From Singulisphaera sp. GP187 (GTDB taxonomy: Bacteria; Pseudomonadota; Gammaproteobacteria; Burkholderiales; Burkholderiaceae_C), in assembly GCA_943327965.2 (NCBI GenBank), contig CALPYQ020000085.1, forward strand, positions 1-7,126: DNA of 7,126 nucleotides. The letters are read 5' to 3'. Shown here piece after piece: positions 1 to 6,395 of the stretch (position 1 is its first letter; the number at the start of each line of letters is the position of its first letter). The translations under genes were made by a program, and so were the position numbers. Below the pieces are notes generated by a model that worked only from the letters and a program-made list of their open reading frames with translations, made no database searches and had not been told where the DNA came from.

Positions 1-1080
1 GGCTTGGGCGAAAAACGGTTTCGTGCCACCCAGCTGTTTCGCTGGATACACCAGCGCGGCATGTCCAACTTCGACGACATGTCAGACTTAGCAAAAGTCA
101 TGCGCGAGAAGCTGAAAGTGCACGCGCATGTTGCGGCTTTGCCCATTCTTTCCCAGCAATTTTCTAAAGACGGTACGATCAAATGGCTCTTTGACGTAGG
201 GTCTGGTGATGCTGTAGAAACTGTTTTTATTCCAGAAGACGATCGTGGCACATTGTGTGTTTCTTCTCAGGCAGGATGTGCAGTAGGTTGCCGGTTTTGT
301 TCCACGGGTCACCAAGGCTTTAGCCGTAATCTCAACACCGCTGAAATCCTTGCGCAGCTCTGGTTTGCTGAGCATTTCCTGCGGCAACATTTAGGTCAAT
401 CTGAGCGTGTAATTTCCAATGTCGTCATGATGGGCATGGGCGAGCCCCTTCAAAATTACACAGCGCTCATACCCGCACTCAAGGCCATGCTGGATGACCA
501 TGGCTATGGTTTATCGCGTCGCCGCGTGACGGTTTCAACGTCTGGCGTGGTTCCCATGATGACCCGATTGTCACAAGATTGCCCTGTGGCTCTGGCGGTC
601 TCATTGCATGCGCCAAACAATGCTTTGCGAGACAATTTGGTTCCCTTGAATCGCAAATACCCGCTCGATGAATTGTTGGCAGAGTGCACGCTATATCTGA
701 ACAAAGCGCCTCGAGATTTCATTACTTTTGAATACTGCATGCTGAAGGGCGTCAATGATCAGCGCGTTCATGCACAAGAGTTGGTGACCCTGGTTCGCAA
801 GCATGCCGCCCATGGATTGCGTTGCAAGTTCAACTTAATTCCCTTCAATCCCTTCAAAGAATCTGGCTTGTTGCGATCAGAAGATGCCACCGTTGAAGAA
901 TTTGCCAGTGTGCTAATTCAGGCGGGCTTTGTAACCACCATCCGCAAAACCAGAGGTGATGACATCGACGCTGCTTGTGGTCAGTTGGCGGGAGATGTCA
1001 TGGACAGAACAGGTGTAGCCCAGCGCATCGCACAACAACGGGCTGTAACGATTCAGTGGACAGATCGCAAAATAAGCTAA
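1..1080 (+). CDS. rlmN: RlmN, dual-specificity 23S rRNA A2503 / tRNA A37 C2-methyltransferase, 5' partial
   Basis: Radical SAM enzyme of the cytoplasm. The family methylates C2 of adenosine 2503 in 23S rRNA and of A37 in some tRNAs, and supports accurate decoding. The frame is open from base 1 and 359 codons are visible before TAA. The first residues ([15 protein letters not shown]) align to about residue 35 of E. coli RlmN, so roughly 30 to 35 N-terminal residues lie upstream. The TTG at 4 is therefore not the true start. The [4Fe-4S] motif CxxxCxxC is at window codons 93, 97 and 100. The family's two further functional cysteines are codon 86 (TLCVSSQ) and codon 326 ([10 protein letters not shown]). 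The GMGEP motif and the SLHAPN segment are also present, so all the key residues I can check are intact. The gene is followed by a 194-nt gap, not by the usual close neighbour. Confidence 0.97.
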   Translation, partial: GLGEKRFRATQLFRWIHQRGMSNFDDMSDLAKVMREKLKVHAHVAALPILSQQFSKDGTIKWLFDVGSGDAVETVFIPEDDRGTLCVSSQAGCAVGCRFCSTGHQGFSRNLNTAEILAQLWFAEHFLRQHLGQSERVISNVVMMGMGEPLQNYTALIPALKAMLDDHGYGLSRRRVTVSTSGVVPMMTRLSQDCPVALAVSLHAPNNALRDNLVPLNRKYPLDELLAECTLYLNKAPRDFITFEYCMLKGVNDQRVHAQELVTLVRKHAAHGLRCKFNLIPFNPFKESGLLRSEDATVEEFASVLIQAGFVTTIRKTRGDDIDAACGQLAGDVMDRTGVAQRIAQQRAVTIQWTDRKIS

Positions 1081-1200
1081 AAAGTTCACTTAAAACTGAG
1101 AAAATTCATGGTTTTTTGAGCGATTCTCCCTCTGTCGGTGCACAATTGCTAGGTCAGGTTTTCAACTCGCCAACGGGCTTGATTGAGTGACCAAAAAGAA

Positions 1201-1268
1201 TGAACGAGGCAAGATGCAGGGTCCCAGATTTCCAACTACACCGCAATGGCATGAATGCCTGAACGAGG
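1201..1268. repeat. 9-nt direct repeat TGAACGAGG upstream of rodZ
   Basis: Exact copies lie at 1201-1209 and 1260-1268, 59 nt apart. The second contains the GAGG ribosome binding site of rodZ. The first also puts a GAGG before an ATG (1214), though with only a 4-nt spacer. A chance 9-mer match within about 200 nt is uncommon but not rare, so a duplicated translation start region is possible rather than shown. Confidence 0.45.
1265..1268 (+). promoter_or_regulatory. Ribosome binding site of rodZ
   Basis: GAGG with a 6-nt spacer to the ATG at 1275. This favours 1275 over the second in-frame ATG at 1284. Confidence 0.65.
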
Positions 1269-1274
1269 TTCGAT

Positions 1275-1901
1275 ATGACTGAAATGTCCTCGGACAGCGG
1301 CATGCCATTTGCGCCGCCTTCACCTGGCGCCCTCATCAAGTCAGCTCGCGAAAAGCAGGGACTCCATTTGGCCATTCTTTCAGTCAACCTGAAAGTCAGC
1401 GTTAAACAATTGGAGGCCTTGGAGGCCGATCAATTTGACAAATTGGTGGAGCCTGTTTTTGCCCGCGCTTTAGCTGCAAAAGTTTGTCGAATCATCAAGC
1501 TCGACCCCGCTCAGGTGTTGTCCTTGATGCCAGTTGCCACAAATGGCCTCAAACCACTGAACATCATCGATTCGGAGGGAGAGGCTTCTTTTGCAGGTCA
1601 AGGCAGTGTGAGGCAGCGTCAGCGCACATGGCTGAGTGCCAAGTTCTGGGTGCTTTTATTGTTTGTCGCCTTTATCGCGTTGGCCATTAACAACGATTGG
1701 ACTGCTGAATTTTTAGGCCTTCAACAAGCGCCTCAAGCTGCCGACGTAGCGCCTGTTATGCCGCCTGTTCAAGAGCCTGTAGCACCAGATGCAGCTCAAA
1801 ATGAATTGCCCAAAGCCATGGTTTTTGAGTCGTCTCCAAACGCAGTCACTTCACCCACCCCCGCCTTAACTGAATCTGCTCAAACAGAGGTTAAAAAATG
1901 A
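1275..1901 (+). CDS. rodZ: RodZ-like cell shape protein, short form lacking the C-terminal periplasmic domain
   Basis: RodZ is a bitopic inner membrane protein that links the MreB cytoskeleton to the Rod peptidoglycan synthesis complex. Of 208 residues, about 18-86 form the N-terminal Xre-type helix-turn-helix ([13 protein letters not shown] at 18-30; [12 protein letters not shown] at 61-72), the part that binds MreB in the family. A basic stretch (QRQRTW, 114-119) precedes one transmembrane segment at about 123-139, which fits a cytoplasmic N-terminus. The remaining 70 or so residues are a Pro/Ala-rich low-complexity tail. E. coli RodZ is 337 aa and typical relatives near 300 aa, ending in a beta-rich DUF4115 domain; that domain is absent here. 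There is no room for a frameshifted copy, because ispG begins at the 3' end with a 4-nt ATGA overlap. The function assignment is firm for the N-terminal half; whether the short protein fully works is unknown. Confidence 0.88.
   Translation: MTEMSSDSGMPFAPPSPGALIKSAREKQGLHLAILSVNLKVSVKQLEALEADQFDKLVEPVFARALAAKVCRIIKLDPAQVLSLMPVATNGLKPLNIIDSEGEASFAGQGSVRQRQRTWLSAKFWVLLLFVAFIALAINNDWTAEFLGLQQAPQAADVAPVMPPVQEPVAPDAAQNELPKAMVFESSPNAVTSPTPALTESAQTEVKK
1886..1901 (+). promoter_or_regulatory. ispG ribosome binding site and rodZ/ispG ATGA overlap
   Basis: AGAGG (1886-1890) lies 7 nt before the ispG ATG (1898-1900), inside the last codons of rodZ. The ATG shares bases with the rodZ stop TGA (1899-1901). 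This arrangement is typical of translational coupling and fixes the ispG start. Confidence 0.75.
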
Positions 1902-3166
1902 TTGAACCTGTTGCAATTCCTGCCGCTACGCCATTACCCCGAAGAAGCCTTCAATCTCAAGTCGTTTGGGGACAACGCATTGTCACGGTGGGTGGTCAAG
2001 CACCTGTCAGAGTTCAATCGATGACCAACACGGACACCGTCGATGTCATTGGTACGGCCATTCAGGTCAAAGAGTTGGCTTTGGCGGGCTCTGAACTGGT
2101 TAGGCTAACGGTCAATACGCCAGAAGCGGCTGCAGCTGTACCTCACATTCGAGACCAGCTCGACAAAATGGGCGTCGATGTCCCCCTGATTGGCGACTTC
2201 CATTACAACGGTCATCGATTGCTCATGGATCATCCCGCCTGCGCAGAAGCGCTGTCCAAGTACCGAATCAACCCTGGCAATGTGGGCAAGGGTGACAAAC
2301 ACGATTTGCAATTTGGACAAATGGTGGAAGCGGCCTTGCGCTGGAATAAGCCCGTTCGAATCGGTGTCAACTGGGGAAGCCTGGATCAAGAGTTGTTGGC
2401 CGACTTGATGGACCAAAACAGCCGACGTGCTGTTCCTTGGGAATCGCGTCAAGTCATGTACGAGGCTCTCATCACATCAGCCATTACATCAGCAGACAAA
2501 GCCCATGAACTGGGTATGCAAAGATCACAGATCATGCTCTCTTGCAAAGTATCGGGCGTGCAAGATTTAATTGCGGTTTATCGCGAATTGGGCAAACGCA
2601 CTGACTACCCATTGCACCTTGGCTTAACCGAAGCGGGCATGGGTACCAAAGGCACTGTTGCTTCCGCAACCGCATTGTCTATCCTGCTGCAAGAGGGCAT
2701 TGGTGACACGATTCGTGTTTCGCTCACGCCTCAACCGGGTGAGTCAAGAACACAAGAAGTCGTCATTGCCTCCGAAATTTTGCAGTCTTTGGGCATGCGA
2801 ATTTTTGTCCCCAGTGTGACCGCTTGTCCCGGATGCGGCAGAACAACCAGCAGCACTTTCCAAGAACTTGCCAAACAGATCGATGACTTCTTGCGTGCAC
2901 AAATGCCTGTTTGGCGACATCGTTATCCTGGCGTTGAAAATTTAAAACTTGCCGTGATGGGATGTATCGTGAATGGCCCCGGTGAAAGCAAACATGCCGA
3001 CATTGGAATCAGCTTGCCAGGTACTGGCGAAGCGCCTGCCGCACCTGTCTTCATTGATGGTGAGAAGAAATTAACCTTGCGCGGAGACAATATTGCGCAT
3101 GAGTTCCAACAAATCGTTGAGCAATACATTGAGAAACGTTTTGGTGAAGCTGTGAATGCCTCTTGA
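1898..3166 (+). CDS. ispG: IspG (GcpE), 4-hydroxy-3-methylbut-2-en-1-yl diphosphate synthase
   Basis: Penultimate step of the MEP (non-mevalonate) isoprenoid pathway: reductive conversion of 2-C-methyl-D-erythritol 2,4-cyclodiphosphate to HMBPP, in the cytoplasm, with a [4Fe-4S] cluster. The protein has 422 residues. The N-terminal TIM-barrel part shows [11 protein letters not shown] (37-47), GDFHYNGH (99-106) and [12 protein letters not shown] (121-132). The cluster ligands are Cys310 and Cys313 ([10 protein letters not shown]), Cys356 and Glu363 (GCIVNGPGE), matching Cys270, Cys273, Cys305 and Glu312 of the E. coli enzyme. It is about 50 residues longer than E. coli IspG, partly because of extra sequence near 163-190. 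This is the usual betaproteobacterial length, so not an anomaly. All key residues are intact. The start is supported by the ribosome binding site in rodZ and by the ATGA overlap. Confidence 0.97.
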   Translation: MIEPVAIPAATPLPRRSLQSQVVWGQRIVTVGGQAPVRVQSMTNTDTVDVIGTAIQVKELALAGSELVRLTVNTPEAAAAVPHIRDQLDKMGVDVPLIGDFHYNGHRLLMDHPACAEALSKYRINPGNVGKGDKHDLQFGQMVEAALRWNKPVRIGVNWGSLDQELLADLMDQNSRRAVPWESRQVMYEALITSAITSADKAHELGMQRSQIMLSCKVSGVQDLIAVYRELGKRTDYPLHLGLTEAGMGTKGTVASATALSILLQEGIGDTIRVSLTPQPGESRTQEVVIASEILQSLGMRIFVPSVTACPGCGRTTSSTFQELAKQIDDFLRAQMPVWRHRYPGVENLKLAVMGCIVNGPGESKHADIGISLPGTGEAPAAPVFIDGEKKLTLRGDNIAHEFQQIVEQYIEKRFGEAVNAS

Positions 3167-3212
3167 GCTTTTGAAGGTCAACTTCGCGACCATGTGTTTG
3201 CTTTGAATTTTT
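3167..3212. other. 46-nt spacer between ispG and hisS without a normal hisS ribosome binding site
   Basis: The 20 nt before the hisS ATG are T-rich (ending TTTGAATTTTT) and hold no purine-rich Shine-Dalgarno sequence. The nearest GAAGG (3173-3177) is 35 nt away and fits better with a four-codon ORF, ATG at 3192 to TGA at 3204-3206, in the hisS frame. That stop rules out an upstream in-frame start for hisS. No terminator hairpin or histidine-rich leader is visible. Confidence 0.5.
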
Positions 3213-4544
3213 ATGTCTGAATCAAAAAATAATAATGCGCCGGTCAAATCGGCAAGTACCAAAAAAATCAATGCTGTGAAGGGCATGAATGATGTCCTGC
3301 CAGGCGAGTCCGCTAAGTGGGAATGGTTAGAGTCGGTTGTTCGCAATTTAATGGCCAGCTATGCCTATCGCAACATTCGAACGCCTATCGTCGAACCCAC
3401 CGCTTTGTTTGTAAGAGGTCTAGGTGAAGTCACAGACATTGTTGAAAAGGAGATGTATTCCTTTGAAGATCGTTTGAATGGTGAGGCACTCACACTTCGT
3501 CCTGAAAGCACCGCTGGCGTTGTCAGAGCGGTGGTTGAGCACAACATGTTGTACGAAGGTGGAAAGCGCCTTTATTACATGGGCCCCATGTTTAGGCACG
3601 AACGCCCTCAGCGCGGAAGATACCGCCAGTTCCATCAAATTGGGGCGGAGGTTTTGGGGTTTCAAGGTCCAGAAATTGATGCGGAAGTCATATTGCTAGC
3701 GCACGACCTTTGGAAAGCCATTGGATTAAAAGGTGTCCGACTTGAACTCAACAGCTTAGGCCAACCACCTGAGCGTTTGGCTCATCGGACCGCACTGATT
3801 GCACACCTTGAGAAGCATCTCGATGTGTTGGACGAAGATGCAAAGCGTCGCCTTTACAGCAATCCGCTTCGAATATTGGACACAAAAAATCCAGCCATGA
3901 AGGAAGTGGTGGAAGCCGCGCCCAAATTATTGGATTTCTTGGGCGAAGCCTCTTTGGCTCATTTCAATGCGGTCAAACAAATCCTAGATGCCAATGGCGT
4001 TTCGTACGCTTTAAATCCGCGTTTGGTTCGTGGCATGGATTACTACAACCTCACCGTTTTTGAGTTCATCACAGATCAATTGGGCTCTCAAGGGACCGTT
4101 TGTGGGGGCGGGCGGTACGACTACCTGATAGAACAAGTGGGAGGCAAACCGGCCCCTGCAGTGGGTTGGGCTTTGGGCGTAGAACGCGTTTTGGCTTTGT
4201 TAGAAGAGCAGGGCGTCCATTTACCCGACGCCACACCCCATGCCTATGCCATCGTGCCAGATGCCAGTAGTTTGCCAGTGGTGCTTCAGTTTCTTCGCCA
4301 ACTCCGAGGCTTGGGCGTCAAGGTTCAAATGCACGCAGGGTCTGGAGAAGGCGTTGGCAGTATGAAAAGCCAATTTAAAAAAGCAGACAGCAGTGGCGCC
4401 CAATTTGCGCTTATTTTTGGGGCTGACGAATTAGCCCAAAACACCGTCTCTATCAAGTCACTCCGCGATGGCGGGGGAGCACAAAGAACGGAATCACTCG
4501 ATCGTCTGGAAAGCTGGGCCAACAGCCTACAATTGAACACTTGA
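3213..4544 (+). CDS. hisS: Histidyl-tRNA synthetase (class II)
   Basis: Charges tRNA-His with histidine using ATP, in the cytoplasm, as a dimer. The 443 residues match the usual bacterial length plus a polar N-terminal extension of about 20 residues before [10 protein letters not shown] (21-30). Class II motif 2 is [16 protein letters not shown] (127-142). The histidine-specific segments are [15 protein letters not shown] (271-285) and GGGRYDYL (298-305). Motif 3 is [12 protein letters not shown] (315-326). The C-terminal 100 residues or so (about 343-436) are the anticodon-binding domain. No key residue is missing. The start at 3213 is the first ATG after an in-frame stop at 3204, despite the lack of a clear ribosome binding site. 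The 13-nt gap to yfgM indicates one transcript. Confidence 0.97.
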   Translation: MSESKNNNAPVKSASTKKINAVKGMNDVLPGESAKWEWLESVVRNLMASYAYRNIRTPIVEPTALFVRGLGEVTDIVEKEMYSFEDRLNGEALTLRPESTAGVVRAVVEHNMLYEGGKRLYYMGPMFRHERPQRGRYRQFHQIGAEVLGFQGPEIDAEVILLAHDLWKAIGLKGVRLELNSLGQPPERLAHRTALIAHLEKHLDVLDEDAKRRLYSNPLRILDTKNPAMKEVVEAAPKLLDFLGEASLAHFNAVKQILDANGVSYALNPRLVRGMDYYNLTVFEFITDQLGSQGTVCGGGRYDYLIEQVGGKPAPAVGWALGVERVLALLEEQGVHLPDATPHAYAIVPDASSLPVVLQFLRQLRGLGVKVQMHAGSGEGVGSMKSQFKKADSSGAQFALIFGADELAQNTVSIKSLRDGGGAQRTESLDRLESWANSLQLNT

Positions 4545-4557
4545 TAAAAAGCAGCAT

Positions 4558-5223
4558 ATGTCCAAACATCTCGATTTAGAAGAACAAGAGCAACTTGATC
4601 AACTCAAGCACTTTTGGAAGCAATACGGCAACTTCATCACATGGTTATTAATTCTTGTGATGGGTTCATACGCCGGCTGGAATGGTTACCAATATTGGCA
4701 AAAACAGCAATCAGCCAAAGCAGCCGCTTTATTTGATGAAGTCGAACGTGCCGCGTCATCTGGCGATGCAAGCAAGTTGGAGCGCTCATGGAACGATATG
4801 AAAGATCGTTTTCCTGGCACCACTTACGCCGCACAGTCAGCACTATTGGCCGGAAAAACATTTCAACAAACTGAAAAGTTTGATGCCGCATTGGCCGCCC
4901 TCAAATGGGCCACTGAAAACTCAGCCGATGAGGCCAATGTTCAGTTAGCCAGATTGCGGCTGGCCAACCTTCAAATTCAGCAAAAGAATTATGACGATGC
5001 CAACAAAACATTGGCAAAGCCCTTTACGCCTGCTTTTGCGGGTTTGGCTTTAGACATTCAAGGCGACCTTTTCATGGCTCAAAATAAATCGCTGGATGCT
5101 GTCAAAGCTTACACAGACGCTTGGACGAAGCTAGAAGTGAACAATGAATATCGTCGCTTGGTTCTGGCCAAATTAAATGCTTTGGGCGCTGACCCAGAGG
5201 CCACGAAAGGTGCTTCCAAATGA
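4558..5223 (+). CDS. yfgM: YfgM-like inner membrane protein with periplasmic TPR domain (ancillary SecYEG translocon subunit)
   Basis: 221 residues. The N-terminal cytoplasmic part is acidic (HLDLEEQEQLDQLKHFW, 4-20), followed by one transmembrane segment at about 25-41 (FITWLLILVMGSYAGW). The rest is a soluble alpha-helical domain of TPR type (TPR_21 family), with repeat-like helices near 88-118 and 125-152. E. coli YfgM associates with SecYEG and PpiD and takes part in periplasmic chaperone networks; that role is transferred from the family and not visible in the sequence. The position between hisS and bamB is the conserved one and strongly supports the call. The start is the first ATG after hisS. 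Its ribosome binding site is weak (purine-rich TAAAAAGCAG, 4545-4554). The stop overlaps the bamB start. Confidence 0.9.
   Translation: MSKHLDLEEQEQLDQLKHFWKQYGNFITWLLILVMGSYAGWNGYQYWQKQQSAKAAALFDEVERAASSGDASKLERSWNDMKDRFPGTTYAAQSALLAGKTFQQTEKFDAALAALKWATENSADEANVQLARLRLANLQIQQKNYDDANKTLAKPFTPAFAGLALDIQGDLFMAQNKSLDAVKAYTDAWTKLEVNNEYRRLVLAKLNALGADPEATKGASK
5206..5223 (+). promoter_or_regulatory. bamB ribosome binding site and yfgM/bamB ATGATG overlap
   Basis: AAAGG (5206-5210) precedes two adjacent in-frame ATG codons, at 5220 (9-nt spacer) and 5223 (12-nt spacer). The first shares bases with the yfgM stop TGA (5221-5223), so translational coupling is likely. A third in-frame ATG (5235) is too far from the site. 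Confidence 0.65.
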
Positions 5224-6374
5224 TGCATGTTCAGATGAAGTCCACCTCTGTCATTTCCAAGCCTTGGCTTTCTTGGGTTGTTGTGTTGGCCGTGTCAACG
5301 CTAGCGGCATGCTCTAGCACCTCCGACAAACCTGCCCCCACTGCCTTAACGCCATTGGCAGTTCAGCGCTCTGTAGCACCAATATGGTCTGCTCAGGTCG
5401 GCCCCATGGGCACGACGCTTTCAATGAATACGACTCCAGGTCGTTTGGCCTTGGTCAGTCAAAACGGTTTGGTCTCCGTCATCAATGCAGAGAACGGAAG
5501 TCTGGCTTGGCAATTGCCTTTGAATACACCGATATCTGCTGGAATTGGCGGAGATGGTCAGAGATATGCCGTCGTTACCCAAGCCAACGAACTCATCACA
5601 CTCTCCGAGGGAAAAGTGTTGTGGCGCTCTAAGTTGCCCACCAATGCCTTCACGACGCCACTTGTGGCGGGTGGCAGGGTCTTTGCACTGACCACAGACA
5701 GAACCGTCCTGGCTTTTGACGGCGCTTCTGGTCAAAGATTGTGGAGTCAACAGCGTTCAGGTGAAGCCTTGGTTGTCAAACAATCAGGCATTTTGACCAC
5801 CTTCCAAGACAATTTATTGGTCGGCCTGTCTGGTCGATTGGTCGCCATGACGCCATCCAATGGTGTTTCAAGATGGGAAGCAACCGTAGGCTCCTCAAGG
5901 GGAACCAACGAAGTAGAGCGATTGGTTGACTTAGTCTCTGGTGTTTCCAGAGTTAACAACGTCGTCTGTGCCCGCGCATACCAAACTTCTGTTTCTTGTG
6001 TTGATGCAATGCGCGGAAGCGTTGTTTGGACACGATCTGCCCAAGGTCATGTGGGTTTAACAGGCAACGACAGTTTTGTCTTCGGATCAGAATCTGATGG
6101 CAAATTCTTTGCTTGGAACCGCGCAACAGGCCAAGTGGCTTGGCAAACCGATTCATTGCGCTTTCGTGGCCTCACAGCACCATCATTTGCAGAAGGTCAA
6201 CTTTTAGTCGGCGATGAATTGGGTTGGCTTCATTGGCTTGACCCCAAAAATGGTCAGACATTAGCGCGTACTCAGATTGACTCTTCCGGAATTGCTATTT
6301 CGCCAACGCGTATTGGTAAAAATTGGGTTTCAGTCTCCAAAAATGGCTTATTGCAAGCCTACCGTGCTGAATAA
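5220..6374 (+). CDS. bamB: BamB, outer membrane beta-barrel assembly machinery lipoprotein (beta-propeller)
   Basis: Periplasm-facing outer membrane lipoprotein of the BAM complex, which binds BamA and helps insert beta-barrel proteins. Of 384 residues (E. coli 392), the first 30 form a lipoprotein signal: a short basic N-terminus, a hydrophobic core (WLSWVVVLAVSTL, 16-28) and a lipobox LAAC with lipidated Cys31. Ser32 at +2 fits sorting to the outer membrane. The rest is an eight-bladed PQQ-type propeller. Blades show as repeated AxDGxxxW-like units: INAENGSLAW (88-97), FDGASGQRLW (166-175), TPSNGVSRW (211-219), DAMRGSVVW (262-270), WNRATGQVAW (299-308), LDPKNGQTLA (340-349). The RGTNEVERLVDL segment (228-239) is a BamB hallmark. 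Cys250 and Cys260 could form a periplasmic disulfide. Either ATG at 5220 or 5223 may be used. The gene is followed after 21 nt by der, as is usual. Confidence 0.95.
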   Translation: MMHVQMKSTSVISKPWLSWVVVLAVSTLAACSSTSDKPAPTALTPLAVQRSVAPIWSAQVGPMGTTLSMNTTPGRLALVSQNGLVSVINAENGSLAWQLPLNTPISAGIGGDGQRYAVVTQANELITLSEGKVLWRSKLPTNAFTTPLVAGGRVFALTTDRTVLAFDGASGQRLWSQQRSGEALVVKQSGILTTFQDNLLVGLSGRLVAMTPSNGVSRWEATVGSSRGTNEVERLVDLVSGVSRVNNVVCARAYQTSVSCVDAMRGSVVWTRSAQGHVGLTGNDSFVFGSESDGKFFAWNRATGQVAWQTDSLRFRGLTAPSFAEGQLLVGDELGWLHWLDPKNGQTLARTQIDSSGIAISPTRIGKNWVSVSKNGLLQAYRAE

Positions 6375-6384
6375 GTACCTTACC

Positions 6385-6395
6385 GAAAGCTTGAT
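6385..6395 (+). promoter_or_regulatory. Ribosome binding site of der before a TTG start
   Basis: GAAAG (6385-6389) stands 6 nt before the TTG at 6396. It is a modest match, but its spacing supports TTG as the initiator where no ATG or GTG is available. Confidence 0.5.

Larger units (their letters stand above)
1081..1274. other. Intergenic gap between rlmN and rodZ, site of the expected but absent pilW/pilF
   Basis: No convincing gene is present. In many Burkholderiales this position holds pilW/pilF, a TPR lipoprotein of about 250 aa; 194 nt cannot encode it. Visible structure: a 9-nt direct repeat TGAACGAGG (1201-1209 and 1260-1268); a short inverted repeat GGCAT-GA-ATGCC (1248-1259); a longer imperfect one in which GGTCA (1152-1156) and CTC (1166-1168) face GAGTGACC (1185-1192) around GCC-AACG-GGC (1169-1178); and a 22-codon ORF (1214-1282) running into rodZ. 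I see no strong -35/-10 pair and no hairpin with a U-run. A rodZ promoter may well be here, but the sequence does not show it clearly. Confidence 0.6.

Noticed and set aside
88..390. 100-codon ORF on the - strand inside rlmN
   Set aside because: It is antisense to the conserved radical SAM region of rlmN and is best explained as a shadow of that gene's codon pattern.
1092..1117. Possible terminator after rlmN: AAAAC (1092-1096) facing GTTTTTT (1111-1117)
   Set aside because: The stem would be five mostly A-U pairs around a 14-nt loop, too weak for intrinsic termination.
1116..1146. Promoter-like pair TTGAGC (1116-1121) and CACAAT (1141-1146)
   Set aside because: Each box matches the consensus at only about four of six bases and the 19-nt spacing is long; this is not enough to call a promoter.
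1154..1387. 77-codon ORF on the - strand across the gap and the rodZ start
   Set aside because: It lies antisense to a recognised gene start, resembles no family I know, and has no clear ribosome binding site.
2105..2452. 115-codon ORF on the - strand inside ispG
   Set aside because: It is antisense to conserved IspG coding sequence and has no recognisable domain.
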